A DNA stretch of 64,000 nucleotides from NCBI GenBank assembly GCA_021845595.1, contig JAJZVV010000003.1, forward strand, positions 124,001 through 188,000, written 5' to 3'. Each line of letters begins with the position of its first letter. The stretch's first letter is position 1. Under the pieces are notes generated by a model. It did not search any database and had not been told where the DNA came from. It saw nothing but the letters and a program-made list of their open reading frames with translations. This document shows positions 24,291 through 33,800 of this stretch, in pieces. Made by a program: the position numbers and the translations under genes. This stretch comes from Pseudomonadota bacterium (GTDB lineage Bacteria; Pseudomonadota; Alphaproteobacteria; Acetobacterales; Acetobacteraceae).

Positions 24291-25940
24291 ATGATCGACT
24301 CCCCTGGCGGAGATTTCGCGTTCCTGCCCCTCGGCGGGACCGGCGAGATCGGCATGAACCTCAATCTCTATCGCTGCGACGGGCGATGGCTGGCGGTCGA
24401 TTGCGGCATCGGGTTCGGCGGCGCCGAGCTGCCGGAGGTCGATGTGATGGTGCCCGATCCGGGCTTCATCGCCGCCCGGCGCGGCCAGCTCGACGGGCTC
24501 GTGATCACCCACGCCCATGAGGACCATGTCGGCGCCGTCGCCTGGCTGTGGCGGCAGCTCCGCTGCCCGGTCTACGCGACGCCGTTCACCGCCGCGGTGC
24601 TGCGCGCCAAGCTCGCCGAGGCGCAGCTTCTGGCCGAGGTGCCGCTGACCATCATTCCCCCCGGTGGCGGGTTCGAGGTCGGCCCGTTCGCGCTCCGCTT
24701 CCTGCGCGTGGCCCATTCCACGCCGGAATCGCAGGCGCTCGCCATCACCACGCGCCACGGCACCGTGCTCCACACCGGGGACTGGAAGCTGGACCCGCAT
24801 CCCCTGGTCGGCCCGCCCACGGACGAAGCCGCGTTCGCCGCCCTCGGCGAGCGGGGCGTGCTGGCGATGGTCTGCGATTCGACCAATGCCATGGTCGAAG
24901 GGCATTCGGGGTCCGAGGCGGAGGTCCGGCGCAGCCTGACCGCGCTCATCCGCGGCCTCGCCGGACGCGTGATCGTCACCTGCTTCGCCTCCAATGTGGC
25001 CCGCGTCGAGACGGTGGCGCTGGCCGCGCGCGAGGCCGGCCGCAGCGTCGCCCTGGTCGGGCGCAGCCTGCGCAAGATCGAGGCCGCCGCGCGGGCCACC
25101 GGCTATCTCAGGAATGTTCCGGAATTCGTCCCCGAGGACGAGGCCGGATCGATCCCGGACGAGAATCTGCTGCTGCTCGCCACCGGCAGCCAGGGCGAAC
25201 CACGCTCGGCCCTGGCCCGCATTGCCGCCGACAAGCACCCCCACGTTGCCCTCGGCGAGGGCGATACGGTGGTGTTCTCGAGCCGCGTCATTCCTGGCAA
25301 CGAGCGCGCCATCGGCACCGTGCAGGACGGGCTGGTGCGCCGCGGCGTGCGGCTGATGACCGAGCGTGACCACATGGTGCACGTCTCCGGCCACCCGGCG
25401 CGCGACGAGCTCCGCCGGCTCTACCGGCTGGTCCGGCCGCGGCTTTCGGTGCCGGTCCATGGCGAATGGCGCCACCTCTCGGCCCATGCCGAGCTCGCCC
25501 GCGAGCTTGGCATCCAAGCCATCCTGATCGAGGACGGCGATGTTCTCCGCCTCGCACCGGGCGCGGCGGACGTGGTGGAGAGCGCCCCGGTCGGGCGGCT
25601 GGTGGTGGATGGCAACCGGCTCCTTCCGCTCGGCGGCGAGGTCATGGGGGCGCGGCGGCGGATGCTGCACCACGGCGTGGTGATCGCCAGCATCGCGGTG
25701 GACGGCGCCGGGCGCCTGCGCGGCGCGCCGCGGCTCACCGCGCCGGGCATGTTCGAACCCGAGGATGCCGACCTGGCCCGCGTCGCCAGCGATTTTGCCG
25801 CCAATCTCGGCGAATTGCCGGCGAGCCTGGCGCGCGACGAGGCGGCCCTCGCCGAAGCCGCCCGCGCGGCCCTGCGCCGCGCGCTCGGCCGGCGGCTGCA
25901 GAAGCGCCCGCTGGTGGAGGTCCACATCGTCCGGGTGTGA
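24291..25940 (+). CDS. rnj: Ribonuclease J
   Basis: RNase J is a metallo-beta-lactamase/beta-CASP nuclease that acts in rRNA and mRNA 5' processing. The metal motif HAHEDH (His74, His76, Asp78, His79) is intact. The later beta-CASP motifs are visible as CDSTN, TCFASN, and SGHPARDE followed by PVHGEWRH. Length is 549 aa, close to alphaproteobacterial RNase J. It starts 17 nt after coaX. Confidence 0.93.
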   Translation: MIDSPGGDFAFLPLGGTGEIGMNLNLYRCDGRWLAVDCGIGFGGAELPEVDVMVPDPGFIAARRGQLDGLVITHAHEDHVGAVAWLWRQLRCPVYATPFTAAVLRAKLAEAQLLAEVPLTIIPPGGGFEVGPFALRFLRVAHSTPESQALAITTRHGTVLHTGDWKLDPHPLVGPPTDEAAFAALGERGVLAMVCDSTNAMVEGHSGSEAEVRRSLTALIRGLAGRVIVTCFASNVARVETVALAAREAGRSVALVGRSLRKIEAAARATGYLRNVPEFVPEDEAGSIPDENLLLLATGSQGEPRSALARIAADKHPHVALGEGDTVVFSSRVIPGNERAIGTVQDGLVRRGVRLMTERDHMVHVSGHPARDELRRLYRLVRPRLSVPVHGEWRHLSAHAELARELGIQAILIEDGDVLRLAPGAADVVESAPVGRLVVDGNRLLPLGGEVMGARRRMLHHGVVIASIAVDGAGRLRGAPRLTAPGMFEPEDADLARVASDFAANLGELPASLARDEAALAEAARAALRRALGRRLQKRPLVEVHIVRV

Positions 25941-25973
25941 TCGGTCCGCGCCGGCGGGCATGGCCTGGGCTAT

Positions 25974-26002
25974 TTGACAGACGAGCGGTTTGATCGTCGT
26001 CT
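25974..26002 (+). promoter_or_regulatory. Candidate oxyR promoter
   Basis: A perfect -35 box TTGACA (25974-25979) lies 45 nt before the regulator start. At 17-nt spacing the -10 position reads only TCGTCT, so the promoter may need an activator or be autoregulated. Confidence 0.3.
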
Positions 26003-26023
26003 TCGGATTTCCCGCAGGACGAA

Positions 26024-26935
26024 ATGGTTCACCTACCCTCGCCGCAGCAGCTCCGCTACCTCCTTGCGCTCGCCGAACATCTCCATTTCGGCCGCGCCGC
26101 CGCCGCCTGCGCCGTGACGCAATCCACGCTTTCGGCCGGCGTGCTCGCGCTCGAACAGCTCCTCGATGCCGAAATCCTCGTCCGCGACGGCGGCAAGCGG
26201 GTCGTGTTCACGGCGCTCGGCGAGGAGATGATCGCGCGCGCGCGCGAGGCGATGGCGGCGCTGGCGGCGGTGGCGGAGGCGGCAGCGGCGGCGCGGGCGC
26301 CGATGTCGGGGCCGCTGCGGCTCGGCGTCATTCCCACCATCAGCCCGTTCCTGCTGCCGCGCCTGATGCCGCGGCTGCGCGCCACCTATCCGGCGCTGCG
26401 CCTCTACCTGCGCGAGGACACCACCGAGCGGCTGCTGGATCGGCTGGGCGGCGGCGGGCTCGATGCGGTGCTGCTGGCCCTGCCGTGCGACTGCGCCGGC
26501 AGCGAGACGCTGCCGCTGGCGCGCGACCCGTTCGTCCTCGCCCTGCCGCCCGGCCACCCGCTCGCCCGCCACGCCCGCGTGCCGGTTTCTTCCCTCGCAT
26601 CCGAGCGGCTGCTGCTGCTGGAGGACGGGCACTGCCTGCGCGATCAGGCCCTGGCGGCGTGCGGCGAGACCGGGGCCAGCCACGACGCGTTCGCCGCCAC
26701 CAGCCTGCACACGCTGGTCCAGATGGTCGCCGGCGGCCTGGGGGTGACGCTGCTGCCGCGCCTCGCCGTGGCGGGCAAGGTCGCGGCCGGCGCGGAGATC
26801 GTCCTGCGCGATCTCGATGGCGTCGGCGCCTGGCGCACGCTCGGCCTCGCCTGGCGCCCGCGGGCGGCGCGGGAGGAGGATTTTCGGGCGCTCGCCCCGC
26901 TGATCACCGCCGCCTGCGAGGAGGGTGGCGATTGA
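26024..26935 (+). CDS. oxyR: LysR-family peroxide sensor OxyR
   Basis: OxyR switches on antioxidant genes when peroxide oxidises a cysteine pair. The N-terminal winged helix-turn-helix spans about residues 5-65 (LHFGRAAAACAVTQSTLSAG). The effector domain contains LEDGHCLRDQALAAC with Cys204 and Cys213, the same nine-residue spacing as E. coli Cys199/Cys208, plus FAATSLHTLVQMVAGG. Length is 303 aa. AGGA lies five nt before ATG 26024. No catalase or peroxiredoxin gene is adjacent. The next gene is a P450, whose control by OxyR is only a possibility. Confidence 0.88.
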   Translation: MVHLPSPQQLRYLLALAEHLHFGRAAAACAVTQSTLSAGVLALEQLLDAEILVRDGGKRVVFTALGEEMIARAREAMAALAAVAEAAAAARAPMSGPLRLGVIPTISPFLLPRLMPRLRATYPALRLYLREDTTERLLDRLGGGGLDAVLLALPCDCAGSETLPLARDPFVLALPPGHPLARHARVPVSSLASERLLLLEDGHCLRDQALAACGETGASHDAFAATSLHTLVQMVAGGLGVTLLPRLAVAGKVAAGAEIVLRDLDGVGAWRTLGLAWRPRAAREEDFRALAPLITAACEEGGD

Positions 26936-26992
26936 CGCGGCCGGCCGCGCTTTCTAGAGCAAAGTTCAATAGAGAGAACCCGGGGGGGAGCC

Positions 26993-28222
26993 ATGGATGG
27001 GGACGCGACGCTGGCGGTGACGTTCGACCTGCGCACGCTGCCTGATTCCTTTTACGAGAACCCCTATCCCACCTATCACGCGCTGCGCCGCGAAGCGCCG
27101 GTGCTGCGCCTGCCGGACGGCGCCTGGCTGCTCACCGGCCATGCCGAGCTGGTCCGCGTCTACCGAGATCCCGCCGTGTTCAGCTCGGCGAAGAAGGTCG
27201 AGTTCCTGCCGAAATTCGGCGACTCGCCGCTCTACGAGCACCACACCAACAGCCTCGTCTTCTCCGACCCGCCGCTGCACACGCGCGTGCGGCGCGCCAT
27301 GGTCGGCGCGCTCACCAGCCGCGCCATCGTCGAAATGGAAGCCGCCGTCGAGGAGCTCGTCGCGCGGCTGCTCGATCGCGCCGAGCGCCTCGGCCGCTTC
27401 GACCTCATCGGCGATTTCGCCGCCGCGATCCCGGTCGAGGTCATCGGCAATCTGCTCGGCGTGCCGCATGAGGAGCGCGGGCCGCTGCGCGACTGGTCGC
27501 TGGCCATTCTCGGCGCGCTCGAGCCTTCGATCACGCCGGAGATGTTCGCCGCCGGCAATCGCGCGGTGACGGAATTCATCGACTATCTCCGCATCCTGGT
27601 CGCCGAACGCCGCCGCCGGCCCGGCGATCCGGCGCACGACGTGCTGACGCGGCTCATCCAGGGCGAGGGTGGGGGCGAGGGCGGGGCCGAGCCGCTGTCC
27701 GAAACCGAGCTGCTGCAGAACTGCATCTTCATCCTCAATGCCGGGCACGAGACGACCACAAACCTGATCGGCAACGCGCTCTACGCGCTGCTCGAATGGC
27801 CCGCCGAGGCGGCCCGGCTGCGGTCCGAGCCGGCGCTGATGCGCACCGCGGTCGAGGAGTTCCTGCGCTTCGAGAGCCCGGTCCAGCTCGGCAACCGCCG
27901 TGCCCTCGCCGCCGCCGAGGTGGGCGGGGTTGCCCTGCCCGAGGGGGCCCTGGTCACGCTGGCGCTGGGCGCGGCCAATCGCGATCCGGCGGTGTTCGCC
28001 GACCCCGACCGGCTCGACCTCGCCCGCGAACCGAACCGGCATCTCGCCTTCGCCTTCGGCATCCATCAATGCGTCGGGCTCAACGTCGCGCGCATGGAAG
28101 GCCGCATCGCCATCGGCCGGTTCCTGGCGCGCTTCCCCCGCTACCGGCTCGCCGGGCCGGTGCGACGCGGCATGCGCGCGCGGTTCCGCGGGTTTCTTTC
28201 CATCCCCGTCGAGGCCGGTTGA
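26993..28222 (+). CDS. Cytochrome P450
   Basis: This is a soluble bacterial P450 monooxygenase with no membrane anchor. Family landmarks are the I-helix oxygen-activation motif NAGHETTTN, the K-helix EEFLR, and the heme loop FAFGIHQCVG with proximal Cys360. Length is 409 aa, typical. ATG 26993 follows GGGGGGGAG. No ferredoxin or ferredoxin reductase gene is adjacent, so its redox partner must come from elsewhere. The substrate cannot be told from sequence. A solute-binding protein gene starts two nt after its stop, which suggests the pair handles one imported compound. Confidence 0.93.
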   Translation: MDGDATLAVTFDLRTLPDSFYENPYPTYHALRREAPVLRLPDGAWLLTGHAELVRVYRDPAVFSSAKKVEFLPKFGDSPLYEHHTNSLVFSDPPLHTRVRRAMVGALTSRAIVEMEAAVEELVARLLDRAERLGRFDLIGDFAAAIPVEVIGNLLGVPHEERGPLRDWSLAILGALEPSITPEMFAAGNRAVTEFIDYLRILVAERRRRPGDPAHDVLTRLIQGEGGGEGGAEPLSETELLQNCIFILNAGHETTTNLIGNALYALLEWPAEAARLRSEPALMRTAVEEFLRFESPVQLGNRRALAAAEVGGVALPEGALVTLALGAANRDPAVFADPDRLDLAREPNRHLAFAFGIHQCVGLNVARMEGRIAIGRFLARFPRYRLAGPVRRGMRARFRGFLSIPVEAG

Positions 28223-28224
28223 GC

Positions 28225-29427
28225 ATGCAGTTCCTGGGCCGCCGCCGCTTCGCCACCATGGCCGCCGCTCTGACGCTGGCGCCGCCGCTCGCCGCCGAGA
28301 CGCGTCCGCTGCGCATCGGCGTGCTCACCGACGAGACCGGCCCCTATGCCGACAGCGGCGGCGCGGGCTCGGTCGTCGCGGCGCGGCTCGCCGCCGCGGA
28401 TGCCGGCGCGACGGTGCTGGGCCGGCCGGTCGAGATTCTCCATGCCGACCACCAGAACCGGCCGGACATCGCCGCCGCCATCGCGCGGCGCTGGTACGAT
28501 ACCGAGGGCGTCGATGCGATCACCGATCTGCCGGTCACCGCGATCGCGCTGGCGGTGCTCCAGGTGGCGCGCGAGCGCCGGCGGACGGTGATGATCACCG
28601 CCGCGGCGACGTCCGACATCACGGCGAAGTTCTGCACCCCGACGAGCACCCATTGGGCCGACGACACCCACGCGCTGACCGCCGGCACCGCGGGCGCGGT
28701 GGTCGGCAGCGGGGCGAAGACCTGGTTCTTCATCACCGTCGATCACGCTTTCGGCGCGGCGATGCAGCGCGACGCCGCCGCGGTGATCGAGGCGTCGGGT
28801 GGCACCGTGCTCGGCAGTGGCCGCCACCCGATCGGCGAGACGGACTATGCCGCGCTGCTGCTGCGCGCCCAGGCTTCCGGCGCACAGGCGATCGGGCTGG
28901 CCAGCGTCGGCGGCGATCTCATCAACCTGATCAAGCAGGCGTCCGAGTTCGGCCTGCTCCGCCCCGGCGGGCCGGTGATGGTCGCGTTCCTCACCTACAT
29001 CACCGACATCCATGCCCTCGGCCTGCCCACCGCGCAGGGCCTGACCTTCTCGGCCGGGTTCTATTGGGACCAGAGCGAGGCCGCGCGCGCCTTCGCCCGC
29101 CGCTTCGCCGCCGAGCGCCACGCCATGCCGACGAAGAACCAGGCCGCGATCTACACCGCCGTCCGCCATTACCTGCAATCGATGGCAGCCGCCGGCAGCG
29201 ACGATCCGATCGTGGTGGGCCGCGCGATGCAAGCCCGTCCGGTGGACTATCTCGGCCACCCGGCCCAGGTGCGGGCGGACGGGCGCGTGCTGTATGATCT
29301 CACCCTGTTCCGGGTGAAGACGCCGGCCGAGAGCCGGGGGCCGTGGGACACTTACACGCCGCTGCGCACCCTGCCGGCGGGCGAGGCCTTCCTGCCAATG
29401 AACGCGGCGTGCGCGGGCGGCAGCTAG
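28225..29427 (+). CDS. ABC transporter solute-binding protein, Leu/Ile/Val-binding type
   Basis: This looks like a periplasmic ligand-binding protein of the type 1 fold used by branched-chain amino acid, amide and aromatic-acid importers. The mature part opens PLRIGVLTDETGPYADSGG, the usual first strand and ligand loop of the family. The N-terminus GRRRFATMAAALTLAPPL resembles a twin-arginine signal, with cleavage likely after about residue 25. Length is 400 aa. It is coupled to the P450 (two-nt gap). No permease or ATPase genes are nearby, so it is an orphan here. Its 3' end overlaps the convergent deacylase gene by four bases. Confidence 0.85.
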   Translation: MQFLGRRRFATMAAALTLAPPLAAETRPLRIGVLTDETGPYADSGGAGSVVAARLAAADAGATVLGRPVEILHADHQNRPDIAAAIARRWYDTEGVDAITDLPVTAIALAVLQVARERRRTVMITAAATSDITAKFCTPTSTHWADDTHALTAGTAGAVVGSGAKTWFFITVDHAFGAAMQRDAAAVIEASGGTVLGSGRHPIGETDYAALLLRAQASGAQAIGLASVGGDLINLIKQASEFGLLRPGGPVMVAFLTYITDIHALGLPTAQGLTFSAGFYWDQSEAARAFARRFAAERHAMPTKNQAAIYTAVRHYLQSMAAAGSDDPIVVGRAMQARPVDYLGHPAQVRADGRVLYDLTLFRVKTPAESRGPWDTYTPLRTLPAGEAFLPMNAACAGGS

Positions 29428-30878
29428 GCCCTGACGAAGGCCGAGGTGACGAGCCGTCCCCCGCGCGCGCCGGCGGCGTCCCCGCCGGCGCGATAGGCGC
29501 TCTGGCCGTTCACCCAGGTCTCCAGGATGCCTTCGGCCAGGCGGGTCGGATGGTCGAAATCGGCGGCATCGCGCACCCGCGCCGGGTCGAACAGGACGAG
29601 ATCGGCGAAGGCGCCGGCGCGCACGGCGCCGCGGTCGGTGAGGCCGAACACGGCGGCGGGCCGGCCGGTCATTTTGTGCACTGCCTCGGCCAGCGAGAAC
29701 AGGCCGAGATCGCGCGCGTAATGGCCGAGCACGCGCGGGAAGGTGCCCCACAGCCTTGGATGCGGATGGGTGTCGTGCGGCAACCCGTCCGAGCCGACCA
29801 TGCTCAGCGGGTGGGCGAGGATGGCCTGCACGTCGGTCTCGTCCATCTTGAAATAGATGCCCCCGGCCGGCTGCAGGCGCGCGATCGCGGCGAAAATATC
29901 GATGCCCCAGGCGGCGGCGACGTCGGCCAGCGTCTGTCCGGCGCATTCGGGATGGGGCTTGGACCAGGAAATCCGCACCGTGATGTCCTCGCGCACGCGC
30001 TCGGCTAGCAGCACGGTGGAGGAGGCGGCGTAGGGATAGACGTCGTAGGCCACACGCCCCGATGCGGCGGCGCGATCGAGGCGGGCGAGGGTTTCGCGCG
30101 AGCGGCCGAAATTCTCCGGCATCGCGCATTTATGGTGGCTGATCACCAGCGGCACGCCGAGGGTGGCGCCGACACCGAGCGATTCCTCGATCGAGTCGAG
30201 AATGCCGCTCTCCTCGTTGCGCATGTGCGTGGCGTAGAGCCCACCGGCGGCGCGCAGCGCTTCGGCCACCGCCAGCACCTCGTCCGGGGGCGCGGCGCGG
30301 TTGGGCGGGTATTCCAGGCCGGTCGAGAAGCCCGAAGCGCCCTGCGCCAGCGCCTCGGCGAGCCGCGCCTGCATCCGCGCCGCCTCTGCTGCGGTCGCCG
30401 CGCGCCCGGTGTCGCCGGCCATCGCCTCCAACCGGAGCGCCATGTGGCCGACGAGCGCGACCACGTTCACCGGCGGCGGGGAGGCGGCGAGGCGCGCGGC
30501 ATAGGCGGCGAAACTGTCGAACTCCCAGAACTCCTCGCCGCCGAGCAGATCGAGCGGCGGCGGCGGGCGCTGGCGCTGGCGCACCGGCGCGAGGCTGATG
30601 CCGCAGTTGCCGACCACGACCGTGGTGACGCCTTGGGACAGCTTGCACAGCATGCAGGCCGGGCCGCACAGCACGGCGCGGTCGTCATGCGTATGCGCGT
30701 CGATGAAGCCGGGCGCGAGCGCCAGCCCGGACGCGGCGACCTCGCGGTCGGCGCCCGCGCCGCCGAGGTCGCCGACGGCGACGATGCGGTCGCCGGTGAC
30801 GCCGACATCGGCGCGGCGTTCACGCCCGCCGCTGCCGTCGAACACGGTGGCGTCGCGGATGATGAGGTCGCAGCGCAT
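29424..30878 (-). CDS. N-acyl-D-amino-acid deacylase (D-aminoacylase family)
   Basis: This amidohydrolase-superfamily enzyme probably hydrolyses N-acyl-D-amino acids or similar amides. Metal-site landmarks of D-aminoacylases are visible: FIDAHTHDD (His62, His64), Cys92 in VVVGNCGIS, ATHMRNEE, VISHHKC and MVGSDG. Length is 484 aa from ATG 30878, whose context MRCDLIIRDATVFDGSG matches the family. A longer in-frame start would reach into the upstream RND gene. It begins seven nt after the RND stop, so the two are one operon. The natural substrate is unknown, and dihydroorotase-like relatives are an alternative. Confidence 0.85.
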   Translation of the reverse strand: MRCDLIIRDATVFDGSGGRERRADVGVTGDRIVAVGDLGGAGADREVAASGLALAPGFIDAHTHDDRAVLCGPACMLCKLSQGVTTVVVGNCGISLAPVRQRQRPPPPLDLLGGEEFWEFDSFAAYAARLAASPPPVNVVALVGHMALRLEAMAGDTGRAATAAEAARMQARLAEALAQGASGFSTGLEYPPNRAAPPDEVLAVAEALRAAGGLYATHMRNEESGILDSIEESLGVGATLGVPLVISHHKCAMPENFGRSRETLARLDRAAASGRVAYDVYPYAASSTVLLAERVREDITVRISWSKPHPECAGQTLADVAAAWGIDIFAAIARLQPAGGIYFKMDETDVQAILAHPLSMVGSDGLPHDTHPHPRLWGTFPRVLGHYARDLGLFSLAEAVHKMTGRPAAVFGLTDRGAVRAGAFADLVLFDPARVRDAADFDHPTRLAEGILETWVNGQSAYRAGGDAAGARGGRLVTSAFVRA

Positions 30879-30885
30879 GATCCTG

Positions 30886-33800
30886 CTATCCGATGCGTTC
30901 GTGGCCGGTATTGGCCTTGCGGTGCATGACACTGAACACGGCGGGGACGAAGAACAAGGTCGAGAGTGTGGCGAAGAGCAGCCCGCCGATCACCGCGCGC
31001 CCGAGCGGCGCGTTCTGCTCGCCGCCGGAGCCGAGGCCGAGCGACATCGGCACCATGCCGATGATCATCGCGGATGCCGTCATCAGGACTGGGCGCAAAC
31101 GGGTGAACCCGGCATCGATGGCGGCGGTGATCGAATCCACCCCGTCCATCAAGCGTTCGCGGGCGAAGGAGACGACCAGAATACTGTTCGCGGTGGCGAC
31201 GCCCATGCACATGATCGCACCGGTCAGCGCCGGCACTGAGAGCGTGGTGTGGGTCGTGAACAGGATCCAGACGATGCCGGCCAGCGCCGCGGGCAGGGCC
31301 GTGATGATGATGAACGGGTCCAGCCAGGACTGGAAGTTCACCACGAGCAGAAGATAGATCAGCACGATCGAGCCGATCAGGCCGAAGCCGAGCTGGGTGT
31401 AGGCTTGCTCCATGGTGATGACCTGGCCGCGGAGCAGGATCTGCCCGCCGCGCGGCACTTCGCTCTTGGTCGCCGCAAGGACGCGATGGACGTCACTGGC
31501 GACGGCGCCGAGATCGCGGTCCTGCACCGAGAGCAGAACGTCCACCTCGGGCTGCACGTCGAAATGCGAGACCACGGCGTCCGAGGCGCCGAACTTGAAC
31601 TTGCTGAGCGCACCGAGAATCTGCGGCTTGGCCTGGCCGGTGATGGGCAGGTTGGCGAGATCGGACATGGTCTGCAGCCGGTATTGCGGCACCTGCGCGG
31701 CGACCTGGTATTCCACGCCGTTGCCGTAGTTGAGCCAGAAGTTCGGGGCGAACTGGAAGCTGCCGTAGAGGTCGGCGAGCAGGCTGAAGGCGACATCGCT
31801 CTGCGTCAGGCCGACCAGGCCGCCGAGGGTGCGGTCCACATCCACCTGGACGGTGGGGTAGTTGCCGGGCTGCTGCACGCGCACGTCCACCGCGCCCGGG
31901 ACGTGGCGCAGCTTGCTGGCAACCGTCGCGGCATAGGCGCGGGCCTCTTCCAGATGCGGGCTGACCACCTTGATGTCGATCGGCGCCGGGGAGCCGAAAT
32001 TCAGGATCTGGCTGACGATGTCGGCGGGAAGGAACGAGAAGGTGGCACCGGGAAAGAGCCGCGGCAGGCGCGTGCGCAGCATGCGCGTGTAGGCCGGCGT
32101 CGGCTTGTGGTCGGGCTTCAGCGTGATCAGGATGTCCATGTCCTGCGGGCCGATCGAGCCGGTATTCTGATAGGCCAGCGAGATGCCGCTGAGCGGCATG
32201 CCGATATTGTCGACGAAGGAGACGATCTCCCCGGGCGGCATCAGCTTGTCGCGCATCGCGGTCTCGATCTGCTCGGCGAGACGGGCCGTTTCCTCCACGC
32301 GCGTTCCCGTCTGCGCCCGGACATGCATGAGCATCACGCCGGCGTCGACATAGGGAAAGAAGTTCCGCCCGAGGAAGGGCACCAGCGCGAGCGAGGCCAC
32401 GGTGCCCGCCATGAAGATGGGGATGAAGCGGCCGCGGCGATGCACCGCCGTGGAGAGATGGCCGCGATACTTGTCGCGCATATGCGCGAACCCGCGCTCG
32501 AACCCGTGCTGGAACCGCACCAGCGGATTGCGCGAGCGGACCGCGCCATGGCCGCCGCCATGCTCGCCATGCGCGGCGTGGCCGTGCTTGCCGCTCTCGC
32601 TCTTCAGCAGGTAGTTCGCCATCGTCGGCACCAGCGTGCGCGAGAGGATGAACGAGGCGGTCATGGCGAACACCACCGCTTCGGCCAGCGGGCGGAACAG
32701 ATAGCCGGCAATGCCGCCGAGCATGAACATCGGCACGAAGACGATCGAGATGCTGAGGAGCGAGAGCAGCGCCGGGACGACGATCTGCTGGGCGCCGTCC
32801 AGGATCGCGGTCTCGATGTCCTTGCCCATCTCCAGATGGTAGTTGATGTTCTCGATGGTGACGGTGGCCTCGTCCACCAGCATGCCGACGGCGAGCGCCA
32901 GCCCGCCGAGCGTCATGGTGTTGATCGTCTCGCCGATGGCCGAGAGCGTGATGATCGACGAGAGCACGGAGAGCGGGATCGACAGCGCGATGATCACCGT
33001 CGATCGCCAGCTTCCGAGGAAGAGCAGGATCATCAGCGCCGTCAGCGCCGCCGCGATGAGTGCCTCGTGCACCACGCCTTCGATCGCGGCCTGCACGAAA
33101 ATCGACTGGTCGCCGACCGCGTCGATCTGCAGTCCGGCCGGCATCGACGCCGAGATGAGCGGTATTCGGTCCTTGGTTCCGCTGATCACGGCGAGAGTCG
33201 AGACGTTGCCGATTTTTTCCACCGGCATCAGCACCGCGCGCGCTCCGTTCACCCGGACGATGTTCAACTGCGGCGGGTTCCCGTCATGCGTATAGGCGAT
33301 ATCACGCAGATATATGACCGTCCCGTTCACCGATTTTATTGGCAGGTTGTTGATATCGTCCAGCAATAATGGGCTCGAATTGCTGGTTATATACCATTCG
33401 AATTTGCCGATCTTCTGCGTGCCGGCCGGCAGGATGAGGTTCTGATTCTGGATCGCCTGCACCACGTCCTGTGACGAGACGCCGAACTGCTGCATCGCCT
33501 GCAGGTTGAGGTCTGCCTGGACCTGGCGGAACTTGCCGCCGAAGGGCGTCGGCACCGAGGCGCCGTTCACCGTCGAGAGGGCCGGGCGGATGAAGTTCTG
33601 CGCGTAGTCGAAGAGCCGGTTCTCCGGGATGACCTTGCTCGACAGCGCGAGCTGGATGACCGGAACGGTGGCAGCGTTGAACTGCAGCACCGCTGGCGGG
33701 GTCATGCCGGCCGGCATGTATTTCAGCACCACTTCCGCCGCGGCGGTGATCTGCGCCATGGCCAGCGAGACGTCGGTGCCGTTCTGGAAATAGATCCGCA

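Noticed and set aside
27796-28224. Solute-binding protein start upstream, inside the P450 gene
   Set aside because: The ATG at 28225 gives a proper signal peptide two nt after the P450 stop. The upstream codons are a shadow of the P450.
31249-33369. Plus-strand frame of 706 codons opposite the RND gene
   Set aside because: It is His/Arg/Asp-rich without domains. The minus strand encodes a full RND permease there.
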